A stretch of DNA of 64,000 bases from Acetobacterium tundrae (GTDB taxonomy: Bacteria; Bacillota; Clostridia; Eubacteriales; Eubacteriaceae), in assembly GCF_008086615.1 (NCBI RefSeq), contig NZ_RXYB01000010.1, positions 51,079-115,078 of the forward strand, read 5' to 3'. This document shows positions 30,276 through 37,886 of the stretch, piece after piece. The notes under the pieces were generated by a model that was not told the DNA's origin, made no database searches, and worked only from the letters and a program-made list of their open reading frames with translations. Both the position numbers and the translations under genes were made by a program. The first letter of the stretch is position 1; each line of letters starts with the position of its first letter.

Positions 30276-32192
30276 ATGCAAGATAAAAAAGCGGCGCTCT
30301 ATGTCCGCGTATCCACATCGATGCAGGTTGACCGGGATAGTCTCCCCTTCCAACGGGATGAGCTTGTAAACTATTCAAAATACGCATTGAATATTGATGA
30401 TTATGAAATATTTGAGGATGCCGGGTTTTCTGCGAAGAATACCGATCGTCCAAAATATCAAGAAATGATGACTAGAGTTCGGAAATGCGAATTTAGTCAC
30501 ATAATCGTCTGGAAAATTGACAGGATCAGCCGAAACCTTATTGACTTTTGCGAGATGTATGAGGAAATTAAAAAGTATGATACTGCTTTTATATCGAAAA
30601 ATGAACAGTTCGACACGTCCAGTGCCATGGGCGAAGCTATGCTTAAGATTATCCTAGTGTTTGCGGAACTGGAAAGAAAACTGACTGGCGAAAGAGTTCT
30701 ATCTGTTATGATTGACCGTGCTTCAAGAGGGATGTGGAACGGTGCCTGTCCTCCTTTAGGGTATAATATGGTTGACGGTGTCGGATTCCCTCAAATTGAC
30801 GAAAAAGAAGCTGCAATTGTCCGGTATATCTTTGAATTGTACGAAGAAACAAATTCATCTGGAGAAGTGACGAAAAGGCTTACCAACGAAGGCATTAAGA
30901 CTAAGCGCGGCGGAATTTGGGGAACAAAAGGTGTCATTGATATTTTGCGGAATCCATTTTATGTCGGTACTTATCGCTATAACTATCGTGCATCAGCGCG
31001 TGGCAAAAAGAAAAATCAGGACGAATGGGTTCAAATCGAAGACAACCATCCAAGGATCATCGCAAAAGAACAATTTGAACGCGTTGGTCACATAATCGAT
31101 GATAATTACAAGGGAAATAACAAAGTACCAAGAGTGAATAAGTTCGTTCATTTATTCGCTCGCAAGCTCAAATGCGACGATTGCGGAAAGTCTATGATGT
31201 CTGGGCTAGATCAACCGAGATCAGGTGGCATTCGGCCATCTCGGTATATCTGTGCAAACTTCACATCAGGAACGCCTTGCAAAAACTATATCAGTGATAT
31301 TACGTTAGTCCCGTTTATGATCGCTTACCTATCCAACTTTATCAAATTGCAGGAGGTTATTAACCCAAATACGACTGATAATAAAGTTAATAAAATACTT
31401 TTATCAGGAGACCAGTTCAGAAACATTAAATCGTTGGATTCTGAAAGTTTGTTCCTTATTAAGCGATATTTGCTATCCGCAAAGGGATACAAACAATATG
31501 AAGCTCCGGGCTCAGTAAAAAATTCACTCAGTTTTTCGGCAAAGAAACAAGAGCTCATATTGAATAACATAAAAAAATATGAAACGGCTATTGAACGACT
31601 CGAAGAATTATATCTATTTTCCAATGAAGCTATGTCTCAAAAGGATTTCATTTTGAAGAAAACCCAACTGGTTACAAGTATCGAATCAGAGCGAGAAAAA
31701 CTGGAAATAGAAAATGCAGAAAATAAGAGTACTTCATATGCTGAAGGTAATTTTATATCAAAGGCGAGTTATGCGTTACTGAGCAACTTGTTGTCACAGG
31801 ATAATTATTCATTAGATTATTTGCAGATTCGAGAAATTATTGGAATTGATCAATTGCAAAAGATCTTAAATGAGATTATCTGCAAGATCGTTATCAAAGA
31901 TGGCGAAGTAGCGTGCGTTGTTTTCAACAATGGTTTAGTTCATCAATTTATTATTATGGAGGAAAAACTTCCGGATCTAAAATATTATGAAGTTGTCTTT
32001 CGAAAAAACAAACGAAGGATTATTAACCACTTGAAAGAAAATGAAAATATCAGCGCAACGGATCTGCAAAAGTTTTTAAAGATCAGTAAAAGAACAACAT
32101 ATGATGTGATCCACCACATGTTATCTGAAGAAATTATTGTGAGCAACGGGTCTAAGTATCGGCCAATCTACCGATTGAATAAAAATGTGTAA
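30276..32192 (+). CDS. int: large serine integrase
   Basis: This 638-residue serine recombinase has the catalytic Ser13 in ALYVRVSTSMQ, the GFSAKNTDRPKYQEMMTRVR loop, WKIDRISRNLIDF and MLKIILVFAELERKLTGERV of the resolvase domain. It then has the recombinase domain (GIKTKRGGIWGTKGVIDIL) and a zinc ribbon (CDDCGKSMMSG near residue 303, CANFTSGTPCKN after it). The coiled-coil part is at about residues 430-490. The C-terminal end holds a helix-turn-helix-like KFLKISKRTTYDVIHH. It catalyses integration of the prophage; its stop lies 7 bases before a repeated element that probably marks the phage-host boundary. Confidence 0.93.
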   Translation: MQDKKAALYVRVSTSMQVDRDSLPFQRDELVNYSKYALNIDDYEIFEDAGFSAKNTDRPKYQEMMTRVRKCEFSHIIVWKIDRISRNLIDFCEMYEEIKKYDTAFISKNEQFDTSSAMGEAMLKIILVFAELERKLTGERVLSVMIDRASRGMWNGACPPLGYNMVDGVGFPQIDEKEAAIVRYIFELYEETNSSGEVTKRLTNEGIKTKRGGIWGTKGVIDILRNPFYVGTYRYNYRASARGKKKNQDEWVQIEDNHPRIIAKEQFERVGHIIDDNYKGNNKVPRVNKFVHLFARKLKCDDCGKSMMSGLDQPRSGGIRPSRYICANFTSGTPCKNYISDITLVPFMIAYLSNFIKLQEVINPNTTDNKVNKILLSGDQFRNIKSLDSESLFLIKRYLLSAKGYKQYEAPGSVKNSLSFSAKKQELILNNIKKYETAIERLEELYLFSNEAMSQKDFILKKTQLVTSIESEREKLEIENAENKSTSYAEGNFISKASYALLSNLLSQDNYSLDYLQIREIIGIDQLQKILNEIICKIVIKDGEVACVVFNNGLVHQFIIMEEKLPDLKYYEVVFRKNKRRIINHLKENENISATDLQKFLKISKRTTYDVIHHMLSEEIIVSNGSKYRPIYRLNKNV

Positions 32193-32198
32193 AAACAA

Positions 32199-32229
32199 CC
32201 CCTGTTTTCACATTTTTTGAAAACAGGGG
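32199..32229 (-). terminator. terminator hairpin of repeat copy A
   Basis: CCCCTGTTTTC and GAAAACAGGGG form a perfect 11-bp stem; TTGTTTTTA follows on the minus strand. It may also stop integrase transcription from the plus side, though there is no T-run in that direction. Confidence 0.7.
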
Positions 32230-32235
32230 TAAAGA

Positions 32236-32367
32236 CTAATACAGTGAGGTTTGCTCGCTATTTATCCGCGCCATTAAACGATTCACTTTTGCGCATCCGA
32301 AAGTTTTTATAGAGTAGCTTTTGATATTCTTTATCGGTTTATGGTTTGTAATATTTTTTTTGCTCAT
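32236..32367 (-). CDS. 43-residue basic protein in repeat copy A
   Basis: The frame runs from ATG 32367 to TAG 32236 (MSKKNITNHKPIKNIKS, then YSIKTFGCAKVNRLMARINS). It is basic and has no recognised family. AGGAG lies 12 bases before the ATG, which is a little far. The second copy of the element has the same beginning but stop codons in the middle. The gene has its own promoter-like region and terminator. Confidence 0.5.
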   Translation of the reverse strand: MSKKNITNHKPIKNIKSYSIKTFGCAKVNRLMARINSEQTSLY

Positions 32368-32475
32368 TTATATTTATTTCTCCTAATAACTGATCATAAA
32401 ATTCATCTTTCTTTCTATTATACACTAAAAGATTTCAAAAAAGAATGATATTACAAATACGAATATTCAAATTAA

Positions 32476-32500
32476 GAAAAACCGTCGATTATGACGGTTT
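32476..32500 (-). terminator. terminator of the lipoprotein gene
   Basis: AAACCGTC and GACGGTTT pair around a 6-base loop; TTTTTCTT follows on the minus strand, 24 bases after the stop of the lipoprotein gene. Confidence 0.7.
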
Positions 32501-32523
32501 CTTATTGCTTCACCTTATTTATT

Positions 32524-32925
32524 TTAAACAATATTCGGATTCTTATATGTAAATTCATCCACCTTAGTAAATTGTGCTTTGCCTAGGTGAGAAAGGGCTT
32601 CTAAAGTCAGAGTATTACCATTGATGCTGTAAATTACCGGCAACTGGTCGTCTGTTTTTGTACTTACACCATTTGCTGTATAGGTGCCATTTGTTCTTAA
32701 CAGTCGACCTTCTTTTAATTCATAGGTGTATTCCCAGCGTACCCAGGTTCCATCATCGTTACATTGATCAAGAATGACCTTGTTGTCGGACGTAAATTCG
32801 TAATTTATAATATTATCCGGATCTCCCATTTCCCATTTACCGACGATCTGATTCTTTACTCCGCATCCACACAATCCCATTATTAAAACCGCACTTAGTA
32901 CGACTATCAACACTTTTCTTTTCAT
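32524..32925 (-). CDS. small lipoprotein of unknown function
   Basis: This 133-residue protein has a lipoprotein signal: basic MKRKV, a hydrophobic helix, and lipobox MGLCGC with Cys at about residue 21. The mature part is beta-rich (NQIVGKWEMGDPDNIINYEF and NTLTLEALSHLGK), like the small lipocalin-like lipoproteins (DUF5640-type) of Firmicutes. It should be anchored on the outer face of the membrane. It has its own terminator. Confidence 0.75.
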   Translation of the reverse strand: MKRKVLIVVLSAVLIMGLCGCGVKNQIVGKWEMGDPDNIINYEFTSDNKVILDQCNDDGTWVRWEYTYELKEGRLLRTNGTYTANGVSTKTDDQLPVIYSINGNTLTLEALSHLGKAQFTKVDEFTYKNPNIV

Positions 32926-33080
32926 TTTTTCTTCTCCTGTATCTTTTATCTCTACATGATATAAGAGATTTAAAGAAATTTCAATAGTAATTGAACCGTT
33001 AAAACCAAAGTGATAAGGAAAATTCTCTAATAACAGCGAAAAAGTATGCTTTCAAATATCAAATAGTCTCCCGAACGATA

Positions 33081-33109
33081 AAAGACTGTCAATATTTTTG
33101 ACAGTCTTT
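33081..33109 (-). terminator. Rho-independent terminator
   Basis: AAAGACTGTCA and TGACAGTCTTT form a perfect 11-bp stem with a 7-base AT loop, ending in TTTTAT on the minus strand. It lies just after the NifX-like gene. Confidence 0.8.
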
Positions 33110-33123
33110 CAATAATTTGTAAA

Positions 33124-33486
33124 TTAATTATGGCATTCACTCTCGTGTTCATGACATAATTCTCCAGAGTCAACCACAGCACCGGCAAGCCAGTTAAGCA
33201 TTACTTCTTTAACATCCCCTGAACATCCCCGTAATACTTCAATGCCCGATCGATTTAAAACATTTACTGCCCCTTCACCCATATTGCCGGCAAGCATAAC
33301 TTTTACACCCATTTCTGAAAGTGTTGATGCAATATTGGATTTACAGCCACAGCCAGCCGGGGATGCGAATATTTCCTGATTAAGGATCTCTTTACTACTG
33401 TCATCAATTGTAAAAATAGTATAATACTCACAGTGGCCAAAATGGCTATCAATTGAATTCTGACAAGTTGGTAATGCGATTTTCAT
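33124..33486 (-). CDS. NifX/NifB-type (dinitrogenase cofactor) binding protein
   Basis: This 120-residue protein has the NifX/NifB/NafY domain: MKIALPTCQNSIDSHFGHCE at the start, YTIFTIDDSSKEI, and GVKVMLAGNMGEGAVNVLNR followed by GIEVLRGCSGDVKEVMLNWL. The GHC site and GCGC and a C-terminal CHEHESECHN tail could hold metal or iron-sulfur clusters. Free-standing family members in anaerobes bind or traffic metal clusters; there are no nif genes beside it. It starts after GGAGGTATT. A palindromic operator overlaps its promoter. Confidence 0.82.
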   Translation of the reverse strand: MKIALPTCQNSIDSHFGHCEYYTIFTIDDSSKEILNQEIFASPAGCGCKSNIASTLSEMGVKVMLAGNMGEGAVNVLNRSGIEVLRGCSGDVKEVMLNWLAGAVVDSGELCHEHESECHN

Positions 33487-33510
33487 AATAATACCTCCGA
33501 TAAAATTTAT

Positions 33511-33552
33511 TAATAGTTATATAAATGACATATGTCATTTATATAACTATTA
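33511..33552. repeat. 42-bp perfect palindrome (operator)
   Basis: The two 21-base arms (33511-33531 and 33532-33552) are exact reverse complements meeting at GACAT|ATGTC. It starts at the -10 box of the NifX-like gene's promoter and covers the start of transcription. A related half site, GCATATGTCA, is at 33566-33575 next to the -35 box. Confidence 0.85.
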
Positions 33553-33576
33553 TAATACATAAATAGCATATGTCAA
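33549..33576 (-). promoter_or_regulatory. SigA promoter of the NifX-like gene
   Basis: Consensus TTGACA (33571-33576) and TATAAT (33549-33554) with a 16-base spacer on the minus strand. The palindrome at 33511-33552 begins inside it, so a bound repressor would block transcription. Confidence 0.75.
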
Positions 33577-33664
33577 TAACTAAAATAATCATTCAAAAAG
33601 ATGCAACGCAAGGTATTATTTAAAATAGCTTATGTTTTTAAAATATTCCACGTTTCAAGGCTAT

Positions 33665-34849
33665 CTACCAATCAAAGTTGCTTATCAAAACCTCTTCAAT
33701 TTTTCTTTTATCCTTCCCACATCGCTCAATGAAATATTTGATCCGAGCAAGTGCATATAAAATTGCCACTCTGAAATCTAAAACATCGGCAATAATTTTA
33801 TCATTATGAACATTAATCCATTCACTTCCGTTTGTCCGTACGTGGGCAAACATCCGGGTGGTATTATAGATGTATCTTGACTGAATGACATCGGTTTTCT
33901 GAATATCTCCAGTTGTATCGAATTTTTTTGAATTCCTTATCTGGAACACATCAAGATATTGATAATATGCCACTTGACAGCCGGCATCGTCTTTTGAATA
34001 ATATGGCGAGGCCTGTGTATAAAACACGCTATCACTGGTGTTCAAATGAATATTTAGATCATTTTTAGTGTTCGTTTTAGTGGTGCGAAACAGTCCATTT
34101 TCATCTCTGAAGCGATGCGGAATGAACGCCATTCTGCCAGTGTCATTCCTGTCCAAATTCACTGTATAGAGATCGTATTTGAGATCATCTTTAATTAAAT
34201 TCACAACCGTCTCAATATTAGTACTCGCATTTTTAGCCATGTCTTTTTTGTGCGCCGGCTCGACACATAAAAAACAGTTAACTTGGAACATCACATAATC
34301 GAATTCACGCATCTTTTCTTTTCTGCTCATGGGACTCGATTCAAGATCAGGTAGATAATCCTCTTGGTCAATTTTATTTGATTTCTGGATGATTGGTTTC
34401 TTTTTAGACGATGTACGCAGATGTTTTTTGCTTAGACTCTTCGTCAACATTTGCATTAAGGGATAATAAACGCGGTTTTGCAAATAGGATTTGTCATACA
34501 ACAAGTCACGCAATTCAACATAGGCCGTTACATAATCTTTTTTTTGAAGACTGCAATTGATATTCAAAAGATTGTCGATGTACGCATAATGATGCCCACA
34601 AGCATCATAAACGGGATCACTTTGACATTTGCGGTAATCGTTATAAAATTCAACGAGTTTTGACACTGCTTCCTTTTTGTACCGAACCGACATTTCTCTT
34701 CTATGTCGGTTGCAAACATTGAACACATTATCTCGAATGTCATGAATCTTTGCTGTACGTTTGTTTCCACACCCTTTGCAGTCGCAATATTTCAATATGC
34801 CTTTTAATTTGCGTGCTTTAGATACTTTCACTGCTTTTTTTCTCCCCAT
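33665..34849 (-). CDS. 394-residue protein of unknown function with N-terminal Cys cluster
   Basis: The protein starts with a basic region (GRKKAVKVSKARKLKG) and a CDCKGCGNKR cluster with further Cys46 and His49 (CNRHRREMS), which could bind zinc as C4/H. A helical middle with a basic linker (SKKKPIIQKSNKI) follows, and then a beta-prone part with FIPHRFRDENGLFRTTKTNT and YNTTRMFAHVRTNGSEW. The C-terminal VLDFRVAILYALARIKYFIE is a helical hairpin. No family is recognised. It lies between the palindromic NifX promoter and repeat copy B, and may be a mobile or defence-like gene. Confidence 0.6.
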   Translation of the reverse strand: MGRKKAVKVSKARKLKGILKYCDCKGCGNKRTAKIHDIRDNVFNVCNRHRREMSVRYKKEAVSKLVEFYNDYRKCQSDPVYDACGHHYAYIDNLLNINCSLQKKDYVTAYVELRDLLYDKSYLQNRVYYPLMQMLTKSLSKKHLRTSSKKKPIIQKSNKIDQEDYLPDLESSPMSRKEKMREFDYVMFQVNCFLCVEPAHKKDMAKNASTNIETVVNLIKDDLKYDLYTVNLDRNDTGRMAFIPHRFRDENGLFRTTKTNTKNDLNIHLNTSDSVFYTQASPYYSKDDAGCQVAYYQYLDVFQIRNSKKFDTTGDIQKTDVIQSRYIYNTTRMFAHVRTNGSEWINVHNDKIIADVLDFRVAILYALARIKYFIERCGKDKRKIEEVLISNFDW

Positions 34850-34898
34850 TTTCTAAACTATATTTTCAATTATAGACGATTTACAAACTTTATTGAAA

Positions 34899-35117
34899 AT
34901 ATATAAAAAGCTCGTGCTTTTCGATTTTTTTGAAAACACGAGTTCTTGTCGGTGCTATGCAGTTTATTTGCTGTTTTCCTATCTTATTATGGTGTTTACG
35001 TCTGCAGATCAAAACGTCTTAATGCAACAGTTCTTTTTATGACTCATATAAGTTTATTTCGCAATAATTAACTGATCGGAAATCTTATTTATTCTATTAT
35101 ATACTAAACGTCGAAAA
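34899..35117 (-). pseudogene. direct repeat copy B with broken ORF
   Basis: This is a diverged copy of the element next to the integrase. It keeps TATATAATAG (promoter-like, 35095-35104), GATCAGTTA, GAAATAAA and an ATG at 35047, but the frame stops after 12 codons (TGA where copy A has GGA) and again at TAG. The hairpin CTCGTGTTTTC/GAAAAGCACGAG (34911-34942) with a T-run matches copy A's terminator. It occupies the 450-base gap before the TetR gene, along with the TetR promoter. No other gene is seen there. Confidence 0.6.
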
Positions 35118-35236
35118 AAAGAACATTATTAAGAAAATATGTATTTAACCGCTGATTATCTTTCTCAATTCATAAACTTTGTCTATTTCAATATCTTACG
35201 ATATAATTGCAGAATTTGTAATACGTATCAAAGTAT

Positions 35237-35289
35237 TTGACAAAACAAAAACATTAGTTTAGACTAAAACTAATACTATTAGTTTTAGT
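35237..35289 (+). promoter_or_regulatory. promoter and operator of the TetR operon
   Basis: TTGACA (35237-35242), a 17-base spacer and TAGACT (35260-35265). ACTAAAACTAAT (35263-35274) and ATTAGTTTTAGT (35278-35289) form a perfect inverted repeat with 3 bases between, overlapping the -10 box; an extra half site ATTAGTTTAG is at 35253-35262. This is a likely TetR operator. Confidence 0.75.
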
Positions 35290-35304
35290 AAAGGAGATCA
35301 TTCA

Positions 35305-35874
35305 TTGGCAAAAAAAGGTTTGGATTCGAAAATAATCATCTCAACTGCTGCTCAACTGGTTGAAGAAAAGGGATATGACCATTTTTCTTTGAATGAGCTG
35401 GCCTTAAAACTTGGGGTGAAAACCGCCTCACTTTATAATCATATTGAAGGCCTTCAGGAAGTCAATTCAAAAGTATCCCACCTTGCAGTCAGCCGGCTGC
35501 ATCTAATCCTAGAAGCATCAATTGCCCGAAAAGAACGGGATGAAGCGCTCATGTCCTTGACCTTGGCTTACCGGGACTTTGCAAAAAAAAATCCAGAATT
35601 ATACAAAGCAGTGATTAAATTACCCACCTCGGAAGATGATCAATTAAAAGAATCGGGAGCCCAGGTGGTGGAGCCGATCATCGCGATTTTAAGGAAATAT
35701 GCTCTGAATGAAGTGGACAGGATTCATTTTTCAAGAGCCTTAAGAAGCGCCATACATGGATTTGTGGAAATGGAAGAAGCTGGTTTTTTTCGCAGACACG
35801 ATGCAAATATTGACATAAGCTATGAGAAAATGATTGAAGGGTATATTGTGATTCTAAATAGCTATAATAACTAA
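35305..35874 (+). CDS. TetR-family transcriptional repressor
   Basis: This 189-residue protein has the TetR N-terminal helix-turn-helix (FSLNELALKLGVKTASLYNH, residues 27-46) and a helical ligand-binding domain (ending in SYEKMIEGYIVILNSY). The start is TTG at 35305, supported by AAAGGAGATC upstream. It heads an operon with an MBL hydrolase and a MATE pump, so it probably senses a toxic compound exported or degraded by them and represses its own promoter through the inverted repeat. Confidence 0.88.
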   Translation: MAKKGLDSKIIISTAAQLVEEKGYDHFSLNELALKLGVKTASLYNHIEGLQEVNSKVSHLAVSRLHLILEASIARKERDEALMSLTLAYRDFAKKNPELYKAVIKLPTSEDDQLKESGAQVVEPIIAILRKYALNEVDRIHFSRALRSAIHGFVEMEEAGFFRRHDANIDISYEKMIEGYIVILNSYNN

Positions 35875-35893
35875 GAAAGATTGGAGAACGACT

Positions 35894-36487
35894 ATGGGAA
35901 AATTATTATATCAGGGCCATGGAAGCTACCGGATTGTTACAGACAATGGAATTGTTATTTATGTGGATCCATTCGCAGGAGAAGGTTACGATTTACCTGC
36001 AGACCTTGTGCTGGTCAGCCACGAACATCCCGACCATAACAAATTGTCGCTGTTAAATCAAAAAAAAGGCTGTACTATCCTGCGACCGGAAACCATCCTA
36101 ATCGGCGGCGTTTATGGCAGCCGCAAGATTGATGACATTTCCATTCAGGCAGTACCGGCTTATAATGCTAAGCACGATAAAAACCATTGTGTCGGTTATC
36201 TCATCGAACTGGATGGTATTAAAATCTATGCTTCCGGAGATACTTCCTTTACCGATTATATGAGCGATGTTCTTTCCAAAGAAAAAATCGCTTATGCCTT
36301 GCTGCCCATCGACGGGATTTTTAATATGAACCCGGAAGAGGCCTCAAAATGTGCTGAAGTCATTGGCGCTATCCACACCATTCCCATTCATATGAAACCG
36401 GGTGCATTGTTTGATCGACAAATAGCGCAAAGCTTTGTATCAAAAGGAAGACTCATCTTAGCACCCAAAGAGGAAATTATTCTATAA
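35894..36487 (+). CDS. UlaG-like MBL-fold hydrolase
   Basis: This 197-residue protein is in the UlaG/YtkL group of metallo-beta-lactamase folds: LLYQGHGSYRIVTDNGIVIY then VDPF, the metal motif SHEHPDH (residues 42-48), and YASGDTSF with the bridging Asp. Later His is in IPIHMKPG. It is cytosolic with no signal peptide. It comes 20 bases after the TetR gene and before MATE, suggesting breakdown of the same compound. The substrate is unknown. Confidence 0.85.
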   Translation: MGKLLYQGHGSYRIVTDNGIVIYVDPFAGEGYDLPADLVLVSHEHPDHNKLSLLNQKKGCTILRPETILIGGVYGSRKIDDISIQAVPAYNAKHDKNHCVGYLIELDGIKIYASGDTSFTDYMSDVLSKEKIAYALLPIDGIFNMNPEEASKCAEVIGAIHTIPIHMKPGALFDRQIAQSFVSKGRLILAPKEEIIL

Positions 36488-36542
36488 AATAGTTGGAGGT
36501 AGACCAATCAATCAATTAATAAAAGAAAAATCATTTTATAAA

Positions 36543-37880
36543 ATGGTGGCCGCTATTGCCATTCCAATCACATTACAAAGCTTAATCACCATCGGTGTGA
36601 ATATGACCGACACGTTGATGGTGGGATCTCTCGGGGAAATGCAGTTGTCGGCGGCGTCCCTGGCGAATCAGTTCATTATGATTTTTCAGATCTGCTGCAT
36701 GGGAATTGGCATGGGAGCCTCGGTTCTGACATCGCGTTTCTGGGGAATGCGGGATTTAAATTCTTTAAGAAAGACGGTTACCGTCATGCTTCGGATCTGT
36801 CTTATGTTGAGTCTTGTTTTTTCCCTAGCGACCTTTTTCGCACCAGAGATGATTATGGGTATTTACACCACGGATTCGACAATTATTCAATATGGAGCCC
36901 GATATTTCAAATGGTCGGTTCCCTGTTATGCGCTGCTGGGGCTATCTCTTACATCCACCATTGTTCTGCGGAGCGTAGGTCAGGTAAGACTTCCTTTATT
37001 TTCATCCATTGGTGCTTTTTTAATCAATATTTTCTTTAACTATCTGTTTATTTTCGGAAATTTCGGGGCTCCCCAAATGGGTATTGAAGGTTCTGCCCTC
37101 TCCACACTCATTGCCAGAATCTTCGAATTTTCTTTTATCTGCGGCTATTTGTTTTTTATCGATAAAAGAATCCGGTATCGACTCGGACATTTATTTCTGC
37201 GATGCCGAGATATTTCCAAGGAATATTTTCAGGTTGCCATTCCGGTATTGGTGAGTGACGCCTTGCTGGCATTTGGCAATAGCGCCGTAACCATGGTCAT
37301 CGGAAGGCTTGGAGTCAGCTTCGTTTCGGCCAATGCCATCACGATGGTAACACAGCAGCTCAGCACTGTTTTTATTCAGGGGATTTCTAATGCCAGTGCC
37401 ATTATGACCGGACACACTCTGGGCCGCGGGGATCAGGAAAAGGCCCAGCAACAAGGGGTGACATTTTTGTATTTAGGGCTTGCCGTTGGCGTTTTTGGAG
37501 CTCTGCTGATATGGCTGATCAGCAAACCCATGATCAGTTGCTACAACATTACGGAAGAAACCCAACAACTTACGTCGCAATTGATGTTTGCGGTCGGTTT
37601 TATTGTTATCTTTCAGTCAACTAACAGCATTTTAACCAAAGGGGTGCTCCGAGGTGGCGGAGATACTCAGTTTCTAATGGTGGCCGACATTATCTTCTTG
37701 TGGGTTGCTTCCATTCCCTTAGGCGCATTGGCAGGTTTGGTCTGGCACTTGCCAGCATTTTGGATATACACCCTTCTGAAAATTGACCAGATTATTAAAT
37801 CTGTCTGGTGTATCTATCGATTACGTAGTAAAAAGTGGATTAAAAAAATTGAATCCTATCCATTGAGTGAAAATCAATAA
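36543..37880 (+). CDS. MATE-family multidrug efflux transporter
   Basis: This is a 12-helix MATE (MatE) transporter of 445 residues from this ATG: IAIPITLQSLITIGVNMTDT with DTLMVGSLG, then IFGNFGAPQMGIEGSALSTL in the middle and the C-terminal repeat GTHxxG-like stretch FQSTNSILTKGVLRGGGDTQ. It pumps cationic drugs out using Na+ or H+. The ATG at 36543 lacks a ribosome binding site, while a GGAGGT (36495-36500) lies 6 bases before an in-frame ATC at 36507. From that ATC a natural N-terminal NQLIKEKSFYKM would be added, so translation may begin at ATC. Confidence 0.87.
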   Translation: MVAAIAIPITLQSLITIGVNMTDTLMVGSLGEMQLSAASLANQFIMIFQICCMGIGMGASVLTSRFWGMRDLNSLRKTVTVMLRICLMLSLVFSLATFFAPEMIMGIYTTDSTIIQYGARYFKWSVPCYALLGLSLTSTIVLRSVGQVRLPLFSSIGAFLINIFFNYLFIFGNFGAPQMGIEGSALSTLIARIFEFSFICGYLFFIDKRIRYRLGHLFLRCRDISKEYFQVAIPVLVSDALLAFGNSAVTMVIGRLGVSFVSANAITMVTQQLSTVFIQGISNASAIMTGHTLGRGDQEKAQQQGVTFLYLGLAVGVFGALLIWLISKPMISCYNITEETQQLTSQLMFAVGFIVIFQSTNSILTKGVLRGGGDTQFLMVADIIFLWVASIPLGALAGLVWHLPAFWIYTLLKIDQIIKSVWCIYRLRSKKWIKKIESYPLSENQ

Positions 37881-37886
37881 ATCTGT

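Larger units (their letters stand above)
32190..32437 (-). repeat. direct repeat copy A (promoter-ORF-terminator unit)
   Basis: About 240 bases on the minus strand hold, in order, a promoter-like TTTAGTGTATAATAG, GATCAGTTA, GAAATAAA before an ATG, the 43-codon ORF and a terminator hairpin. The same order with matching sequence blocks returns at 34899-35117. Shared blocks include TATAATAGAA, GATCAGTTA and TTTTCAAAAAA in the hairpin. This fills most of the 330-base gap after the integrase. Confidence 0.65.

Noticed and set aside
32199..32229. Perfect hairpin as the attachment site core
   Set aside because: Its counterpart in copy B shows it is the terminator of a repeated unit; the left prophage end is outside the window, so no att pair can be matched.
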